DNA of 64,000 nt. Origin: Punica granatum (taxonomy: Eukaryota > Streptophyta > Magnoliopsida > Myrtales > Lythraceae). The position numbers were made by a program, and so were the translations under genes. The notes below the pieces were generated by a model that saw only the letters and a list, made by a program, of their open reading frames with translations, had not been told where the DNA came from and made no database searches. Location of the stretch: contig NC_045132.1 of assembly GCF_007655135.1 (NCBI RefSeq), positions 6,634,001 to 6,698,000 on the forward strand, given 5' to 3'. This document shows positions 1-11,754 of this stretch, piece after piece. Position 1 is the first letter of the stretch; every line of letters starts with the position of its first letter.

Positions 1-780
1 GCCCCCTTCTTCTCCCTTCTTCCCCATGGATCTCTCTGTCATCTCCGGGGAAACCGAAACCAAGCCTCAAAAGCAATAAATATGGAAGAGACCTCAATGC
101 CTCTCTCAACAGACTTTAATTCCTTCCTCCTTTCGAGTCACAATTTCAAGAGCTGCCACCTCGTAAAGGTCTTGCTAGTCGATATCCCCTGTCCTCATCC
201 CTGCTCTTTAACTATAGTTCTAGTTATGGGTTCTTTTTTCTTTTTCTTTTTTTTTCAATTTTTGATTTTTTAAAATTTTGAAATGATTTTCTAAAAATTT
301 GAAATTAATAAATTAATTTTTGGCAGGAAAAGTGATCGGTCGGAAAGTTGGCCAAGGGTGTACTTTGCTTCTTTATATATATGTTGGGTAGTATGGTGCA
401 AATCTTTAAAGGTTAGGGGGCACTTTGCCACTAACCCCAAAGGTTGGGAGTCAAATTGCATTTTGCTCTTTACTTAATAACAACTAAACTTTTATATATA
501 ATTAATACTCTTTTAAGAATAAAAATTTGATTTGAAGAAATAAAAATCTACAACAAAAAGAAACACTTGGTAATTGGATCGAAGATGCATGCCAAATTCT
601 TTATCTCGTCAAAAAGTCATTCAATCTTTAATCTACTCTGTCTTTACAAAATTAATTTCAAAACGTATTGAAATACACATTTTGTTATAGGTTTTCTCCT
701 CTCTCACGTAAAACATATAAGATATATAAGCAGCTAACATTTCTTCACTATTTTAATTTAAATCTCAGTCCAAACAAATC
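1..780. other. AT-rich intergenic DNA, no gene seen
   Basis: No reading frame here resembles a known protein. Around 300-460 there is a GC-richer patch with short phrases about 'gggcactttgcc' and 'ccccaaaggttgggag', of the kind found in termini of plant DNA transposons, but I could not define both ends. A T-rich run sits at 232-258. I see no RNA gene or clear promoter. Confidence 0.5.
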
Positions 781-1384
781 ATTAAAGAATATATTCATAA
801 ATGTTTTAATGAAAAAAAAAATTGATTTTCTACATATAGAATGCATAATCAATTTTTAATTGGCTTGGAAAATATACATGGACTTATTCCAAAAGAAAAA
901 AAAAACACACACACATCTATATATACATGTGTAAATTAGGTTGAGGTGAGATTTGAACCTATGACCTTTGTTTACTTTTTCAAAAATGGTATACTCTACT
1001 TGTGTCAAGTCAACAAAATATGCAATATGCCAAATAATGGAAAACGGAAACATAATATAATGCAGTGGAGTAAAAAAAAAGGAAGAAATATATTCATAAA
1101 TGTTTTAATAAAAAAGTATTTAAGTTTCTACATATAGAATGCATTATTTATTTTTTAATTGGCTTGAAAAATATACATGGGACTCATTCCAAAATAATAT
1201 ATACACTTGTGTAAATTAGGTTGAGGTGAGGTTTGAACCCTTGACCTACATTTACTTTTTCAAAAAGGGATAATTCGCTTATGCCAACTCAAGCAAATAT
1301 GCGATTAGCTGGCACTTTCAAAATAGAAATATAATATAATGAAATAGAGCAGATAAAAAATAGGAAGAAATTCAATGTTGCGAA
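781..1384. repeat. Tandem direct duplication, two units of about 300 bp
   Basis: Unit 1 (from about 786) and unit 2 (from about 1085) share the same order of phrases: tattcataaatgttttaat, ctacatatagaatgcat, ttggcttg(g/a)aaaatatacatgg, gtgtaaattaggttgaggtgag and a tRNA B-box-like tttgaacc. The spacing is about 299 bp throughout. Unit 1 has an extra A-rich/CA-rich stretch (890-915). The B-box-like motif suggests a retroposon-derived unit, but no A box was found. Neither unit encodes a recognisable protein. Confidence 0.7.
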
Positions 1385-1420
1385 AAGTGTGCCCTTTATA
1401 CAAGAGTTTTAGTTTTGTTA

Positions 1421-1450
1421 CTAGCTATTTAGCCCGCGCTTCACCACGGG
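1421..1450 (-). mobile_element. Helitron-type 3' terminus
   Basis: Read on the minus strand, a short GC hairpin (cccgtg - loop - cgcggg, about 1433-1450) is followed about 8 bases later by CTAG (1421-1424) and then a T. A hairpin shortly before CTRR with insertion next to T is the standard 3' end of plant Helitrons. The element would extend toward higher coordinates; its 5' TC end was not identified. A second end of this type on the same strand lies at 33938. Confidence 0.5.
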
Positions 1451-2150
1451 TCTAAAAATTACATTAAATGATTTTGAGATTTACCAATAATATTAAGTAA
1501 TGGAGAATATAATGTATTTTAAGAAAAGAAAAATATTTTCATTTTATAAGTTTGTAAAAAAATTAACAGTGTGAAATCAATTTTAATGATCGATTCTTTT
1601 TACGTATGGGTAAAGGGAGAAAAAGTATTTCTCATAATACAAAAGGCAAGCCTATAAGTATAATTCATTAAAAAAAACACAATATAGAAGAATGAAAGTT
1701 TATAGATAAAATTAAATAATATGGATTGAAAGGATGATATGATTGTCAATTTAAAAAGAACAATAAAGTATAAGATGCATGTTTATATTAAGTATAAACA
1801 TGTATCCCAATGGCGCCTTATCATATAGTCGTGCTATTATAATTTATAATTTTTCTAGCCATAAATATATTTGTTTATATTAAATATGATATTTATATGT
1901 TGATATTGAATATAATATTTATATATTTATGTCGTTACTTCTTAAAAGATATTCTACTCCACTTTTGTATGGTTTGACCCGCTTTAATTAATTAATATAT
2001 GATAGTTAAGATATCTTAATTTTGAAATTATTTTGAGGATGTAAGAAGAAATCAAAATAAAGAAGAGACAAAAACGAAAAACAATTAAAATTTATGGGTA
2101 AAATTGAAAAAGAAAAGAAAAAGAGTTTGGAATGAAAAAAAAAAAAGGGG
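1451..2150. other. AT-rich DNA, possibly the body of a Helitron; no gene seen
   Basis: Very AT-rich, with many short repeats of tatttatat type around 1850-1930. No coding frame of note. If the 1421 terminus is real, this is probably internal sequence of the non-autonomous element. Confidence 0.35.
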
Positions 2151-2830
2151 ACGGGTGTCCTTGTATGATTAAATCAAGAGTTGAGTGTGGTTTTGATCCC
2201 TAAAAGATTCCAAAACCTTGGGTTCGGTCCCTAAAACATTTTTGCCATTGTTTTCGTCCCTCAATATCCATTATGTCTTATGTTTTAGTCCTGCCGTCAT
2301 CTTTCGCGTGCCAAAGATGACGAAAATCTCACGTGGCGGATGAGCTGAACTTAACGTCGTTAACCACCCTGCAAAATTGACAAAAACGGCGTCGTCTTCT
2401 TCGTCGATCGAAGGCCGCCCTAAACGACGTCGTTCCCCCCTCTTACTCAACAACATAAACGGTGCGTTGAATGCCCCTTGAACCCAGAATCCCTAATTGC
2501 GATTTTGCTCCCTCAAATTCGAAACCCTAACTGCAATTGCAAATCTAGTGCAGAGGAAGGAAGAGGTTCGAGGCTTTGAAGGAAGAAGTCCGAGGCTGGG
2601 CAATCGATTTAAGGTTCAATCGCAAAGGAAGGAGACTGGAATAAGTACGAGGCCTTGGAGCATATGGAATTACCCAACAATCGAAAGAAGTACGAGGCTT
2701 TGGAGCAAGAAATTGGAGACTGTTCACTCGAAATCACAGCTCAATCGAAGAGGAAGGAAGAAATTCAAGTGAGGAAAAGAAGCCTTAATCATTTGCCACT
2801 CCAATTACAATTCAATTGCAGAGGAAAGAG
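2151..2830 (+). other. 5' flank of the GRF zinc-finger gene, transposon-like
   Basis: From 2180 to 2300 the sequence has repeated phrases about 'ggtccctaaaa', often seen near ends of plant Mutator or CACTA-type elements. At 2385-2430 there are aaacgacgtcgtt-type palindromes. From 2490 to 2800 an A/G-rich stretch contains repeated 'aagtacgaggctttggag'-like units (2570, 2645, 2688) that could be read as short KYEALE-type coiled peptides, but no ATG-initiated frame through them joins the downstream gene. It may be 5' UTR or a decayed first exon. Confidence 0.35.
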
Positions 2831-3145
2831 ATGAACAAAGATCAGAAATCGAGTGTGAGCTGTCATTCCAATTGCAGTTCCAGCATCTTCGGAGCTGGGT
2901 CGATTCTTTGTTATTGTGGACAAAGAGCACGTCGGATGATCTCGAAGACCATTACAAATCCTAATCGACCATTTTATAGATGTCCTTTATGGAAGGATAA
3001 AGCTCATACCTGCAGTTATTTTCAGTGGGAAGACCAGCTTGACACTTCTTCAGTTGAAGTCCAACTTCAGAGGAATGTGGTGTTGTTAAAAAACAGGATT
3101 GTGGAGTGTGAGAGTCAATTGAAGAAGCTGGCTCGGCTGTGGTAG
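2831..3145 (+). CDS. GRF-type zinc-finger small protein, probably truncated by a stop codon
   Basis: The product is 104 residues from the ATG at 2831. A GRF zinc finger occupies residues 27-67: C27-x-C29 (CYCG), then NRPFYRC with C51, then C61 followed by SYFQW. Residues 70-104 are a short coiled-coil-like tail. GRF fingers bind single-stranded nucleic acid in DNA-repair proteins; the many short plant members of the At4g04775-like group have no settled function and often lie in or near DNA transposons. That group usually ends in a hydrophobic segment. Here a TAG at 3143-3145 ends the frame, but the same frame continues for 16 codons as ILTIVVCVLVVRIAIF before TGA (about 3194-3196), which looks like that segment. 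I infer a nonsense mutation of a Trp codon; the gene is probably a recent pseudogene or encodes a soluble short form. Confidence 0.75.
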   Translation: MNKDQKSSVSCHSNCSSSIFGAGSILCYCGQRARRMISKTITNPNRPFYRCPLWKDKAHTCSYFQWEDQLDTSSVEVQLQRNVVLLKNRIVECESQLKKLARLW

Positions 3146-3199
3146 ATTTTGACGATTGTAGTGTGTGTGTTGGTTGTGAGGATAGCTATTTTCTGAGCT

Positions 3200-5164
3200 T
3201 CCTCTCAGTCGGCTGAGCTTGTTGGTTGTGAGGATTGCTGTGGGTGGTCCTGAGCTTGGTTATGGATGGATTGTGGGTAACTTTAGTTAGCTAGGATATG
3301 TTGGATTGATATGATATTGTTAAAGCAATGAGTTTGAAGTTTTTCCAAGTTGCTATCCAACTCAGTCCTGTGTATGACTTGGTCTGTATTGATGTTGGTT
3401 AATGAAATTCGTTTGCCATCAATTCTTGTCCATTTGTCCATTTGTCCATCTTCATCTGCATCTTTCATCCATTTAGCATATGCAATTTGATTTCACTGCT
3501 CTAGAACGTGCATACTGCTCTTAAATCACTCCTAACTCTTAAATCAACTCCAAACAACAGTTTTAGTTTCTTTAGATGATAAATAGATAGATAGATAGAT
3601 AGATATCGATTTCATATCCCAACGGTACGGAAGAGAACACTTTTTTCTTTTTGATCAAGCAAAAAAAAAAACAGAGAGATGTTTTATTGTCTTTTCTTAC
3701 CAAAAAAAGGAGAGATGTTTTATTCTGTAGACAAAACCAATGGGATCAAGTCAGTTGATTAATTATTTCAGGTTTAACCATGCTGACGTGCTAAATTACA
3801 GTGTCATAAGATATGAATAATTAGTAGAGGAATTATTTTTTTTATCGGTAATTAGTAGAGGAATTATTATAGTTCGTTCAAGTTTATCGAACTTTAAGAG
3901 GAGTAGACGATCGGGCCTGCTCTTCACCGGCGGAATAGGAGGGAAGAATTGGGCGGTTAGTTCGTTTGTTCAAGTACCCTACTTGGAACAAAAATAGCAA
4001 GACGTGCTCGTCCAACAACCACTGTACCTCCAGTAGTACGATACTCTACACAGAATTTGAATGAAAAAAACCTTGGGATCGGGAAGCATGGGGCGCGAAT
4101 TTCCCAGCCGATATGCTGTCTCATGGTCATACTGAGACTAAAATGGATATGGGGACGAGATTCCTCCGATCAACTACTGCACCCCAAATTCTTACCCGTC
4201 CTATCGAAATTAAGAAGTTTCAGAATTGAAGTAGAAGTTGCGATTCATTTCTTTCGTTTGGTTTGACATAAGAATAGACAGGGAATGTGACTGGATTTGA
4301 TCCTCAAGAATCGAAACAGTCAAAATACCCCGTGTATATAATACGATGAATGATATAAAATAATTTTCAATTTAAAGTAATTAATTAAGCAAATATAAGG
4401 AATAAAATTTTGAAGTATGAAATCATGAATTTCAAAAATATTATAAGAACCGTATGAAAAAAAATTAGTATGTATAAAATTAAACGACATATATGTATTA
4501 TTTATTTTCATTACATTGGCCATAAATAAATATGTAATATGTACTACATATTAAATAAAATCATTAGCAAATTTCTCACTAACTGTACAAATCAAAATTA
4601 GTATATCTAAAATTAAGCTACATATATGAAATATATATTAACTAAAATTTCAGTATAATTTTCACTAGATAATATAATTTTTGTTGAAAATAATTAAACG
4701 AGTACACAAGATTTTCAAAAGAAATTACTCATAGATATTAATTTTACCAAATTATGCTCACCATAGAATAAAAGTTTGAACTTTGACAATAAAAATGTCA
4801 CAGAATATTATTTTACAAAATTGTCACTATATTAGTTAACTTAAGTCTCACTTATTAGACATTATTATTCAAAATTTGAAGTTAATAGTTCAAAATTTTT
4901 ATTGTTAATGAGAAATAAGTTTGTCTTTAAAATGTTATTCTGCATTATATGGTTCGAATCTTGTGCGATACACGGGATGATAGGCCAGTATACAGTAAAA
5001 TGGACTGCTAATAATAATAAATATAGTTAGTTAATGCAATATAAGTAGAATTTGTGGACCCTGAAGACTTCATTTACAGCCATTCCAATTAGAAATGAAT
5101 CATCTATGTCTTAATTAGAGGGGGGGAAGGAAAAAAGAACAAACCAAAATACCCCATTTATCCG
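3200..5164. other. Intergenic DNA with a (GATA)n run; no confident gene
   Basis: After the GRF gene there is ordinary AT-rich DNA. A short (GATA)n microsatellite lies at 3583-3605. A GC-richer island at 3890-4320 looks coding-like in short pieces, for example a plus-strand frame about 4057-4266, but I recognise no domain and the frames are short. From 4320 to 5160 the DNA is very AT-rich and holds nothing I can name. Confidence 0.4.
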
Positions 5165-5214
<50 letters not shown>

Positions 5215-5218
5215 AAAA
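5165..5218. repeat. Homopolymer tract: 40 C followed by 14 A
   Basis: An uninterrupted run of cytosines from 5165 to 5204 is followed directly by adenines 5205-5218. The surrounding DNA is ordinary AT-rich sequence. A run this long is rare in plant nuclear DNA and is prone to sequencing error, so the exact length is unsafe. Confidence 0.9.
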
Positions 5219-6429
5219 GGAACGAAAATATGTGCTCTATTATTTACCCAATTTTGTTTAATTTATCCAAAAAAATCTGCTCTATATTTATAGAGCTGCA
5301 AGGAGAGTAGAATAGAGCAGGGGGGCTTCCTGGACTAGAGGGGCTCCAGCTGGCCGTTACCCCTCCGTTCTCTTCTCTCCCTCTCCGTCTTCAAGACCGA
5401 CCGACCAACACCCCTCGACTCTCTTCCGTTCGCTGACCATCCCATTTCCCTCTCTGCCATTGTTTATCTCAGTGTTGAGTTTTGCCTCTTTGTCCCACCC
5501 GACCATCTTTGACGTCAATCCCTGCCGGCGTAAGTCACATTTTCATCTCCGTAACTTTTCACTGATGCTTTCACTTGCTGGAGGACTTGCCTAAACTAGA
5601 TTGTGGAATTGCTAGCCAGCTGCTGATGCTGCTCTGCTCTGCCGATATGATGATAGTTTTTGAATCATGTTTAGGATCACAATTTGTGTGTCCAGTCCAT
5701 TTTGCTGCCATTAATTGAAGATTTACATTACAATTCCAGTTCATGAGTTGTCCTCTTTCTTTCGAGTTCTCATGTGTTTGAGCAAGTGTCGAAGACAGAG
5801 GTTGAGTTGTTGACAATGCATCACAATTTTGATTTTTGAGGTCTTGTAGTATGATTTAAGATCATCGGTGTTGTATCATGTCATCATGGGTATGTAATTA
5901 GAATAGGTCATGTAGGTTAGCCTAGGCTATATGTTTCCATCTTCGATTTACTAGGGCCCATTTATTCCATCAGTCCGTGAAATATAAGTCCCTTCTTGAT
6001 CCTTACTCTTTATGGTTTTATTTCCTTATTTGTTTTAACTAATTAATATAACCCACTTTCTTGCATGTTCTACTGACCTTGAGCTACATATATCGCTGCG
6101 GTGCAAAACCTTATTCGAACTGGACATTATATGTGGCCAGCAACAAACTACACATCATTTGGAGAGAGATGCGGTGGTGAAGTCTCCGGAGGAAGGCTGA
6201 GCTAGGGGCTGTTTGTGGTATCTCATACCTAGGCCCAATTCTGACGAGGTCAGAATTCGAAAACTGAAGGGGGGAGAGGAGAGTTACAATTCAGGATCCA
6301 ATGGGGAATGAGGGGAAACCGGAATTAGGAACCCGATCCAAAAAAGAAACCAAACATTTGGTCTTCATTCTGGGTGGAATGAAAAGTATAATTTTCCGCC
6401 CAACCAAACGCCATATAAGTGAAAAATAA
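5219..6429. other. Possible untranslated first exon, otherwise no gene
   Basis: From 5285 to 5560 the sequence is pyrimidine-rich and GC-richer, with tctccctctccg-like tracts typical of plant 5' UTRs, ending near a possible donor (cggcgtaagtc, 5528-5538). No matching coding exon was found downstream. From 6190 to 6430 there is MITE-like DNA. It may be a lost gene start or a non-coding transcript. Confidence 0.3.
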
Positions 6430-6907
6430 AATAATTTTCCTATGTTATCTTCACCATCAAATTAAACTTACCGAACTGATCAAAATCTCATTTGAATTTT
6501 TACATCCCATCGTCTCCTCCGCAACCATTACCACTTAGCAGCCACCCTAAATCATCTCTGATTAGATCTTCATTCTGAGGTACAGCCGTACAATGTTCAT
6601 CATCAGAGGCCGTCAACCCTAAATTCGAGGTTGCAGAGGCTTTCATGGACGAGGAAGCTTCTAAATTAAGTTGTCATCAATAGTTAAAATGGGCCTCCAA
6701 GATTCCTCCGAATTCTATGGATGTTCAACAACGGTTTCACATACCTTTGATGCCCATTCTACCTTGATCGGAGGCTTGACAACCTCTAATCAGGCCGTCG
6801 AACCATTAATTAGGGGTGGCTACCTAGCCGGTTGTCGGCATAGTAGTGGCTGAAACCTGAAATCAAGAAATGCGGTTTTCTTCTCTATTCAAAGTACTTA
6901 ATTGGCA

Positions 6908-7087
6908 CCAACAAAAGTGTTGGTTGAGTAGTAAACAGTTTACCCCGTAAGAAGGAGAATATAAGTTCGAATCCCGGGAAGCGCATTTGTTGGGAGGAGA
7001 ATAACCTTTAATACTCGATCTCCCGAATGGATTAATCAGAATCCATTAGATTTCTGGATACAAGGGTACACACCGAAAAAAAGAGAG
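6908..7087 (+). mobile_element. tRNA-derived SINE with 15-bp target-site duplication
   Basis: An A-box-like ggttgagtagtaaacagtt and a B-box gttcgaatccc (about 6967-6977) lie at the tRNA spacing. The body ends gggtacacaccg plus an A-rich tail. It is flanked by agtacttaattggca (6893-6907) and agtacttaattagca (7088-7102), a 15-bp duplication with one mismatch. A second member of the family lies inverted at 21873-22042. It is absent from the matching place in copy C. Confidence 0.85.
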
Positions 7088-8659
7088 AGTACTTAATTAG
7101 CATATTTGGTAAGCTTTTCCTGTTCCAACTCCGAACTCTCATTTCTGAAAATTCATACCAGATCAAGAATGGGGAATGAAACATTCCCGTGTGATTCCAT
7201 TATATTCCCCCTTTTCTTTCATTCCAATCATTTCCTTTCCATTTTGTGCCACCGAACATGACCTTTGAGATTTTGACAAGCCCTTAAGAGAAATTTCAAA
7301 CGAATCTCCAGTATTTTTGTTGATCCTAACACTTGCCCCAGGTGGGGCCAATGCTAAAAATGAAAAGGTAAATTAAAAACGAAAGAAGAGAAAATAGACA
7401 TGAAAAGAGAAAGAACAACATAACTTTATAAAAGCTGGATTGGAGTGATAGAGCGAACTAGTTTGACGAGGTCACCCATCTTAGTTGTGTCATTAAGCGT
7501 TAACTCATTTCGGTAATATTATTTTTAAAGACTAACACATTATTTTAAGTTTTATATTTATTCAAAAACATTTTATTCAAAAACTAGGAGTAAAATAAGT
7601 TCATAAAAAATTTAAATTTTGTAATAAACTTATTTTAAAAAAAATTACTACTATAAAATGAAGTGGAAATTTGCATGAATAGACTACCATATTCATTGGG
7701 ATTAAATATCTGATATAGTTATCATTAATTTTACATATCGTTATGCTTGGAACATATAAAGTTACTAGGATAATAAAATGACAAAAATATATAAGATCAA
7801 AATCATGAAATCTTGATCTTTTTTGAAAAATATTATTTCATTTACAACGAAAAAAGGTCAATCCGTACATCGCACATGCTGTTTAACTAGCATATATGTA
7901 TGCAATTCTTAGTCTTTCTTGCTATCAATTTCCCCAATTTATCGCTCACTTTTCCCATAATCTTTAATTCTTCTATCCATCAGACATCCACATATTCCAT
8001 TGAATCAAATTTTCTCGTACTTTTCATTCTGTCATAATCTGTTTAGCCCTTGTAATATTGAATTAAATTAATTTTATTTTTCTGTTCATCTACTCTTTTA
8101 TCGAATAACCTGTCAAGTTTTCTCTTCATTTCGCTCTTTCACTTTCAACATTTTGTGATTTTTTAAATAATTTTTACTCTTATTTTGATGCAAGTAACTA
8201 AGAAAGAAGATATTGGTGAAAACGATTGAATTGAAATATTGAGAAGCATTTGATCGTAAAAGTTTAACTATAAATTTGCAGGTCAAAAGTTGAAAAATGA
8301 ATTTTAAAATAAAAATTACATTAATTTTGTTGAATATGAGGCCTCGTATTAATTTTCGGCTTCGCACCCTCAATTCTCTTAGGCCAACCTTGGGGTGGTC
8401 AGTCTCAACTGTCCTTGCCTTCTCGTTTTCTTAAAAAAAAATGATTTTGTTTCCTTTAATGTGAAAAGAAACAAAATAATTTAACATGACGTCATTGATA
8501 GAAAACTTCGATAAGAAGGTAGGGTGGGTTGATCGTGACTCGCAAGCCTCCATCGAGAATAATCTGTCATTAAAAGAAAAATAAAATAAAGAAAATCTAG
8601 TCTCAGATAAGGAGGTAGTGTGGGTTGTGCTGGGAATGATTCATCATCGAGGAACTAAG

Positions 8660-8910
8660 GTGGCGTTTAAAATTTAGGTTTGATTTTAATTTGACTTTGA
8701 TTGTGATTTTGCGGAGTATTTGGTCAAATTTACGGGTCCACATTCATTTGAAAATATTATAATTATGGAGTTGTATTAAAATAGAGTGTGTAAATATTTA
8801 TGGGTGGAGCCCATTATTTTGATTTTGATGAATGTAATTTGTTTTGTTATGGATAGAGTTAAAATCAAAATCACGATTCTAAAATCAAATTCAAATTTCA
8901 AACGGACCTA
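8660..8910. mobile_element. MITE, present in copy A but not in copy C
   Basis: Copy C reads gcaactaatacgaaaac at the matching site, whereas copy A has about 240 bp between ggaacta and cgaaaac. The ends are inverted repeats: ggtggcgtttaaaattt on the left and, read on the minus strand, ggtccgtttgaaatttg on the right, each followed by tttgattttaa-type sequence. A 3-bp duplication (cta or ta-rich) fits a PIF/Harbinger-Tourist or similar MITE, but the exact edge is ambiguous. Confidence 0.65.
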
Positions 8911-9809
8911 CGAAAACAATAATTCTCTTCTGAAAGGCACGAAAGCAATGACGGCCACCACGGCGTCAAGATCACCCATAAATCGATTTCGTGATGACTG
9001 TATCACTGGGTACTTTTTCTGCGGACGAAATGTCGGAGAAAAGATAATAATGGGCAATTTTTCTTCATGAATTGGTGGAGGTCCAATGGTTAAATTCAAC
9101 TTGTACTCTTCGGATTGAGTCTTTGCCTTTTCCAATAAGAAAAGCACCCCCCAAAATGCCTCTTTCGGGACGGTACATACTTCATGATTTAAAAGGCCAT
9201 TGTAAAAGCACGAAACTCCACATCATCTTCCACTCGCATCTGAGTTTCAGATGCTCTTGTCACATCACACATAGTCATGCTAGCAATACTTATGCATTTG
9301 AGAAAGCGAAGGCAAAATGATTTTAAAAAAAACATAAAGCAGCCTTATGGTCTTGGTGCTTCCGTTCTCCAAATATATTTATATCTTTTGCCTGGTCGCT
9401 GCAATAAACGAAAGGGGTCGGGGCATCTTTTGCAATCATATATTATTAACATCGTCTTATTTTGGATTTTGTTGCATTAAAATCCGTGCATATTAAAAAT
9501 ACTTCTACGACTTATGCTTTCATCATTGTCATCTGCATCACCAAAACATGTACCTAACAGATTCTTTGTTTTGGTTTTAACTATTCCCGCTGATTAAACT
9601 ATTTTCAAAGGGTCATGTTATGTAAACTAGTATATGATGACTGGCCACTGACGCGCTTGTCTTCCTTAGCCAAAATTGTGTCAGAAAAGATGCTTTTCTA
9701 TTTTGGAAGTACTTTAGAGTCGGACTTCAACTTTGCAAGCTGTGTCTTCATTGAACTTTCTCAGAAAAAAAAAAAAGAGAAGAAAAAAGACATGTATTCA
9801 TTGATATTG

Positions 9810-10954
9810 CACCACGGCGATAGTGTCTTGTAGAGACGAAATTTTGAGATGAAATGGGTTCGTTTCTATTTTGAGACGGAAATTTTAAAAATTGAGACAT
9901 AAAATTTCTTCTATCACCCGATAAACGGGAAAAAAAACGAAAATCTCCATCTCATTATTTCAAATGAATTAGGGGACACGAAATACTATCTCTTCACTTT
10001 CTATAAAACTCAAAAGTCCTCTAACGTTTCACACTTAGAAAATTAAATAATTCGATTACTCACATATTAAATGGGAAAATAAGTTATTAGTTATTCATAT
10101 TAGTTTTGTTATTGAGTATAAATGAAATTACAAATAGCTCAATACATGAATATAAATTATAAAAAAAGTTAATATAAAAGTTTCAAAAACTATTAAAATA
10201 AAAGAGATGAATATTGATTGTACATTAAAAGTTTTGTAAATAAAATAATAAATAAATTACATACAAAAGGTGAATATTATTAGGATAAAAACATACAAAT
10301 TACAATAAGAGTGTGGGTATTTAATAATTAAGTAATAGAAAAATAAATATTAGTTTTAAAATGAAAATTTGTAGATGTATAATAATGAATATAATGAAAT
10401 GTTAATAGGTAACAATGAATGAAAGTAGCCTAGGTGGTAACACGCATGCACGCCACAGTGAAGACCTTGGTTCGAGTCTCCGCAAGTGCAAAGCTCACAC
10501 GTCACTGCAAGTGCAAAGTTCACACAATTAAAGAGACGAGGTGCATTGCACCCTTTGTATAGGTGATGGGAGCACATAAGCTCGTGCTCTTTCCAAGCTT
10601 GGCCGATCTAATATATTTTGTTTTTTTTTACATTTTTGGACGTGTTTCAATCTCAAGGATTGAGATGAAGAAAAAGACGGAATTTTTCCTCTCTAATGGA
10701 GAGACAGAGCGCTTTCTATCTCAATCGTGAGACGGAAATTGAGACAATGTATTCCGTCTATTAGGTTTTTAACAGAAAATTCCCTCTCAAATATCTGTCT
10801 CAATTGAGGATGGGACGGAAATTTCCGTCTCCTTATTTTAGGACGAGTCTTTTTAAGAGGGATCCGTTGAGATGGACTTTTCCATCTCTATATTGTGTAG
10901 AGACGGAGTTTTCAGTCTCAATTACCATCCCTATAAGGTCGAATTCATGTAGTG
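9810..10954. mobile_element. Non-autonomous CACTA (En/Spm-type) element, copy A
   Basis: The right end reads, on the minus strand, CACTACATGAATTCG; the left end begins caccacggcgatagtg, a CACTA-like terminus with one change. Both are flanked by the 3-bp duplication ttg (9807-9809 and 10955-10957), as expected for CACTA elements. The subterminal regions carry many copies, in both orientations, of a gagacggaaattt/ccgtctc motif, the usual binding-site arrays of this superfamily. It has no transposase and contains a SINE-like insert (about 10418-10620). In duplicated copy B the site is empty (gacatgtat...ttgatt, about 28180-28200). Confidence 0.85.
10418..10620 (+). mobile_element. SINE-like retroposon inside the CACTA element
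   Basis: An A-box-like agcctaggtggtaacacgc (about 10427) and a B-box ggttcgagtctcc (about 10470) lie at tRNA spacing, followed by about 130 bp ending in a T-rich tract. The same insert is in the CACTA copy at 44735-44905, so it entered before the segmental duplication. An internal short duplication of gcaagtgcaaag(c/t)tcacac occurs only in this copy. Confidence 0.6.
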
Positions 10955-11683
10955 TTGTTCTGTTTGCCGATTGGAAAGTAAATTAAGGGATAGTGATTCA
11001 AGGGGGCAAAAAAAAAAAAAAAAGGCAATGTGAAAGTAGAAATGCAATAGGCAGCCATCCGTACTTAACTATTTAAGTTCAAGAATTTTGTTACATATAA
11101 TGTTTTTCAGAGTGTACCTTTGTATTTGAAAGTTCAAGAAAACAAGCATATGCATGTTGATATGTGAAGAAACCTTAACTAGAAGCCTGCATGAAGCCTA
11201 ATGGGCTATTAGCTTAGCTCAATGGAGAAGGCAAATTTGGTATTCGTATATTCATCGTATTAATTAATGATTGATTTATAAGATCAGGCAACTAAGACCA
11301 AAATTAAAAAGGCGACTGGCTTAATGGGTATAAATTATAATTGAAGAATGAAATTTGGACCTTTTATTCAGATTATTTTGTTCACCATTATTCTGGAAAC
11401 CTTTTTTGGCCCAAGTGGGCACAAAAATCACATGAATGACAAGTTTTTTCGATTGCAAAGGAGGCTCGTAAACTTAATATAATGAAATGAAAATATTAAT
11501 ATCTAGTAAAGATGATATAGATAGTCCAACTAAATATCAAAAGTGGAATCACAGTATTACTAGGAAATAACATACGCATATGCGCTATATCCTCTTCGAT
11601 AGAAATTAAGGAGAAGCTGACGTCATAAATGAATGGTCCAACAACTTTACCAATAATACATCCTAAATACAGAAACTTGGAAC

Positions 11684-11694
11684 CTATATATAAA
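11684..11694 (+). promoter_or_regulatory. TATA box of AAA-ATPase gene A
   Basis: The sequence ctatatataaa lies about 60-70 bp before the ATG at 11755, the usual distance for a plant TATA box plus short 5' UTR. The same box lies at 46772-46780 before the paralog, in an almost identical proximal promoter. Confidence 0.7.
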
Positions 11695-11754
11695 ACGGGC
11701 AGCTCTTCTTCGTCCCCTGAGATTACAGTGGTAGAATTCTAATCAGTTGAAGCC

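Noticed and set aside
2497..2772. 91-codon frame upstream of the GRF gene
   Set aside because: Arg/Ser-rich translation of an A/G-rich repeat; out of frame with the GRF gene and without domain.
3890..4320. GC-richer coding-like island, possible organelle DNA insertion
   Set aside because: Short frames with some protein-like composition, but I recognise no chloroplast or mitochondrial gene. A search of plant organelle genomes with 3890-4320 would decide it.
11200..11220. A functional tRNA gene near the AAA-ATPase promoter
   Set aside because: Only an A-box-like motif is present; no cloverleaf, B box or acceptor stem could be drawn.
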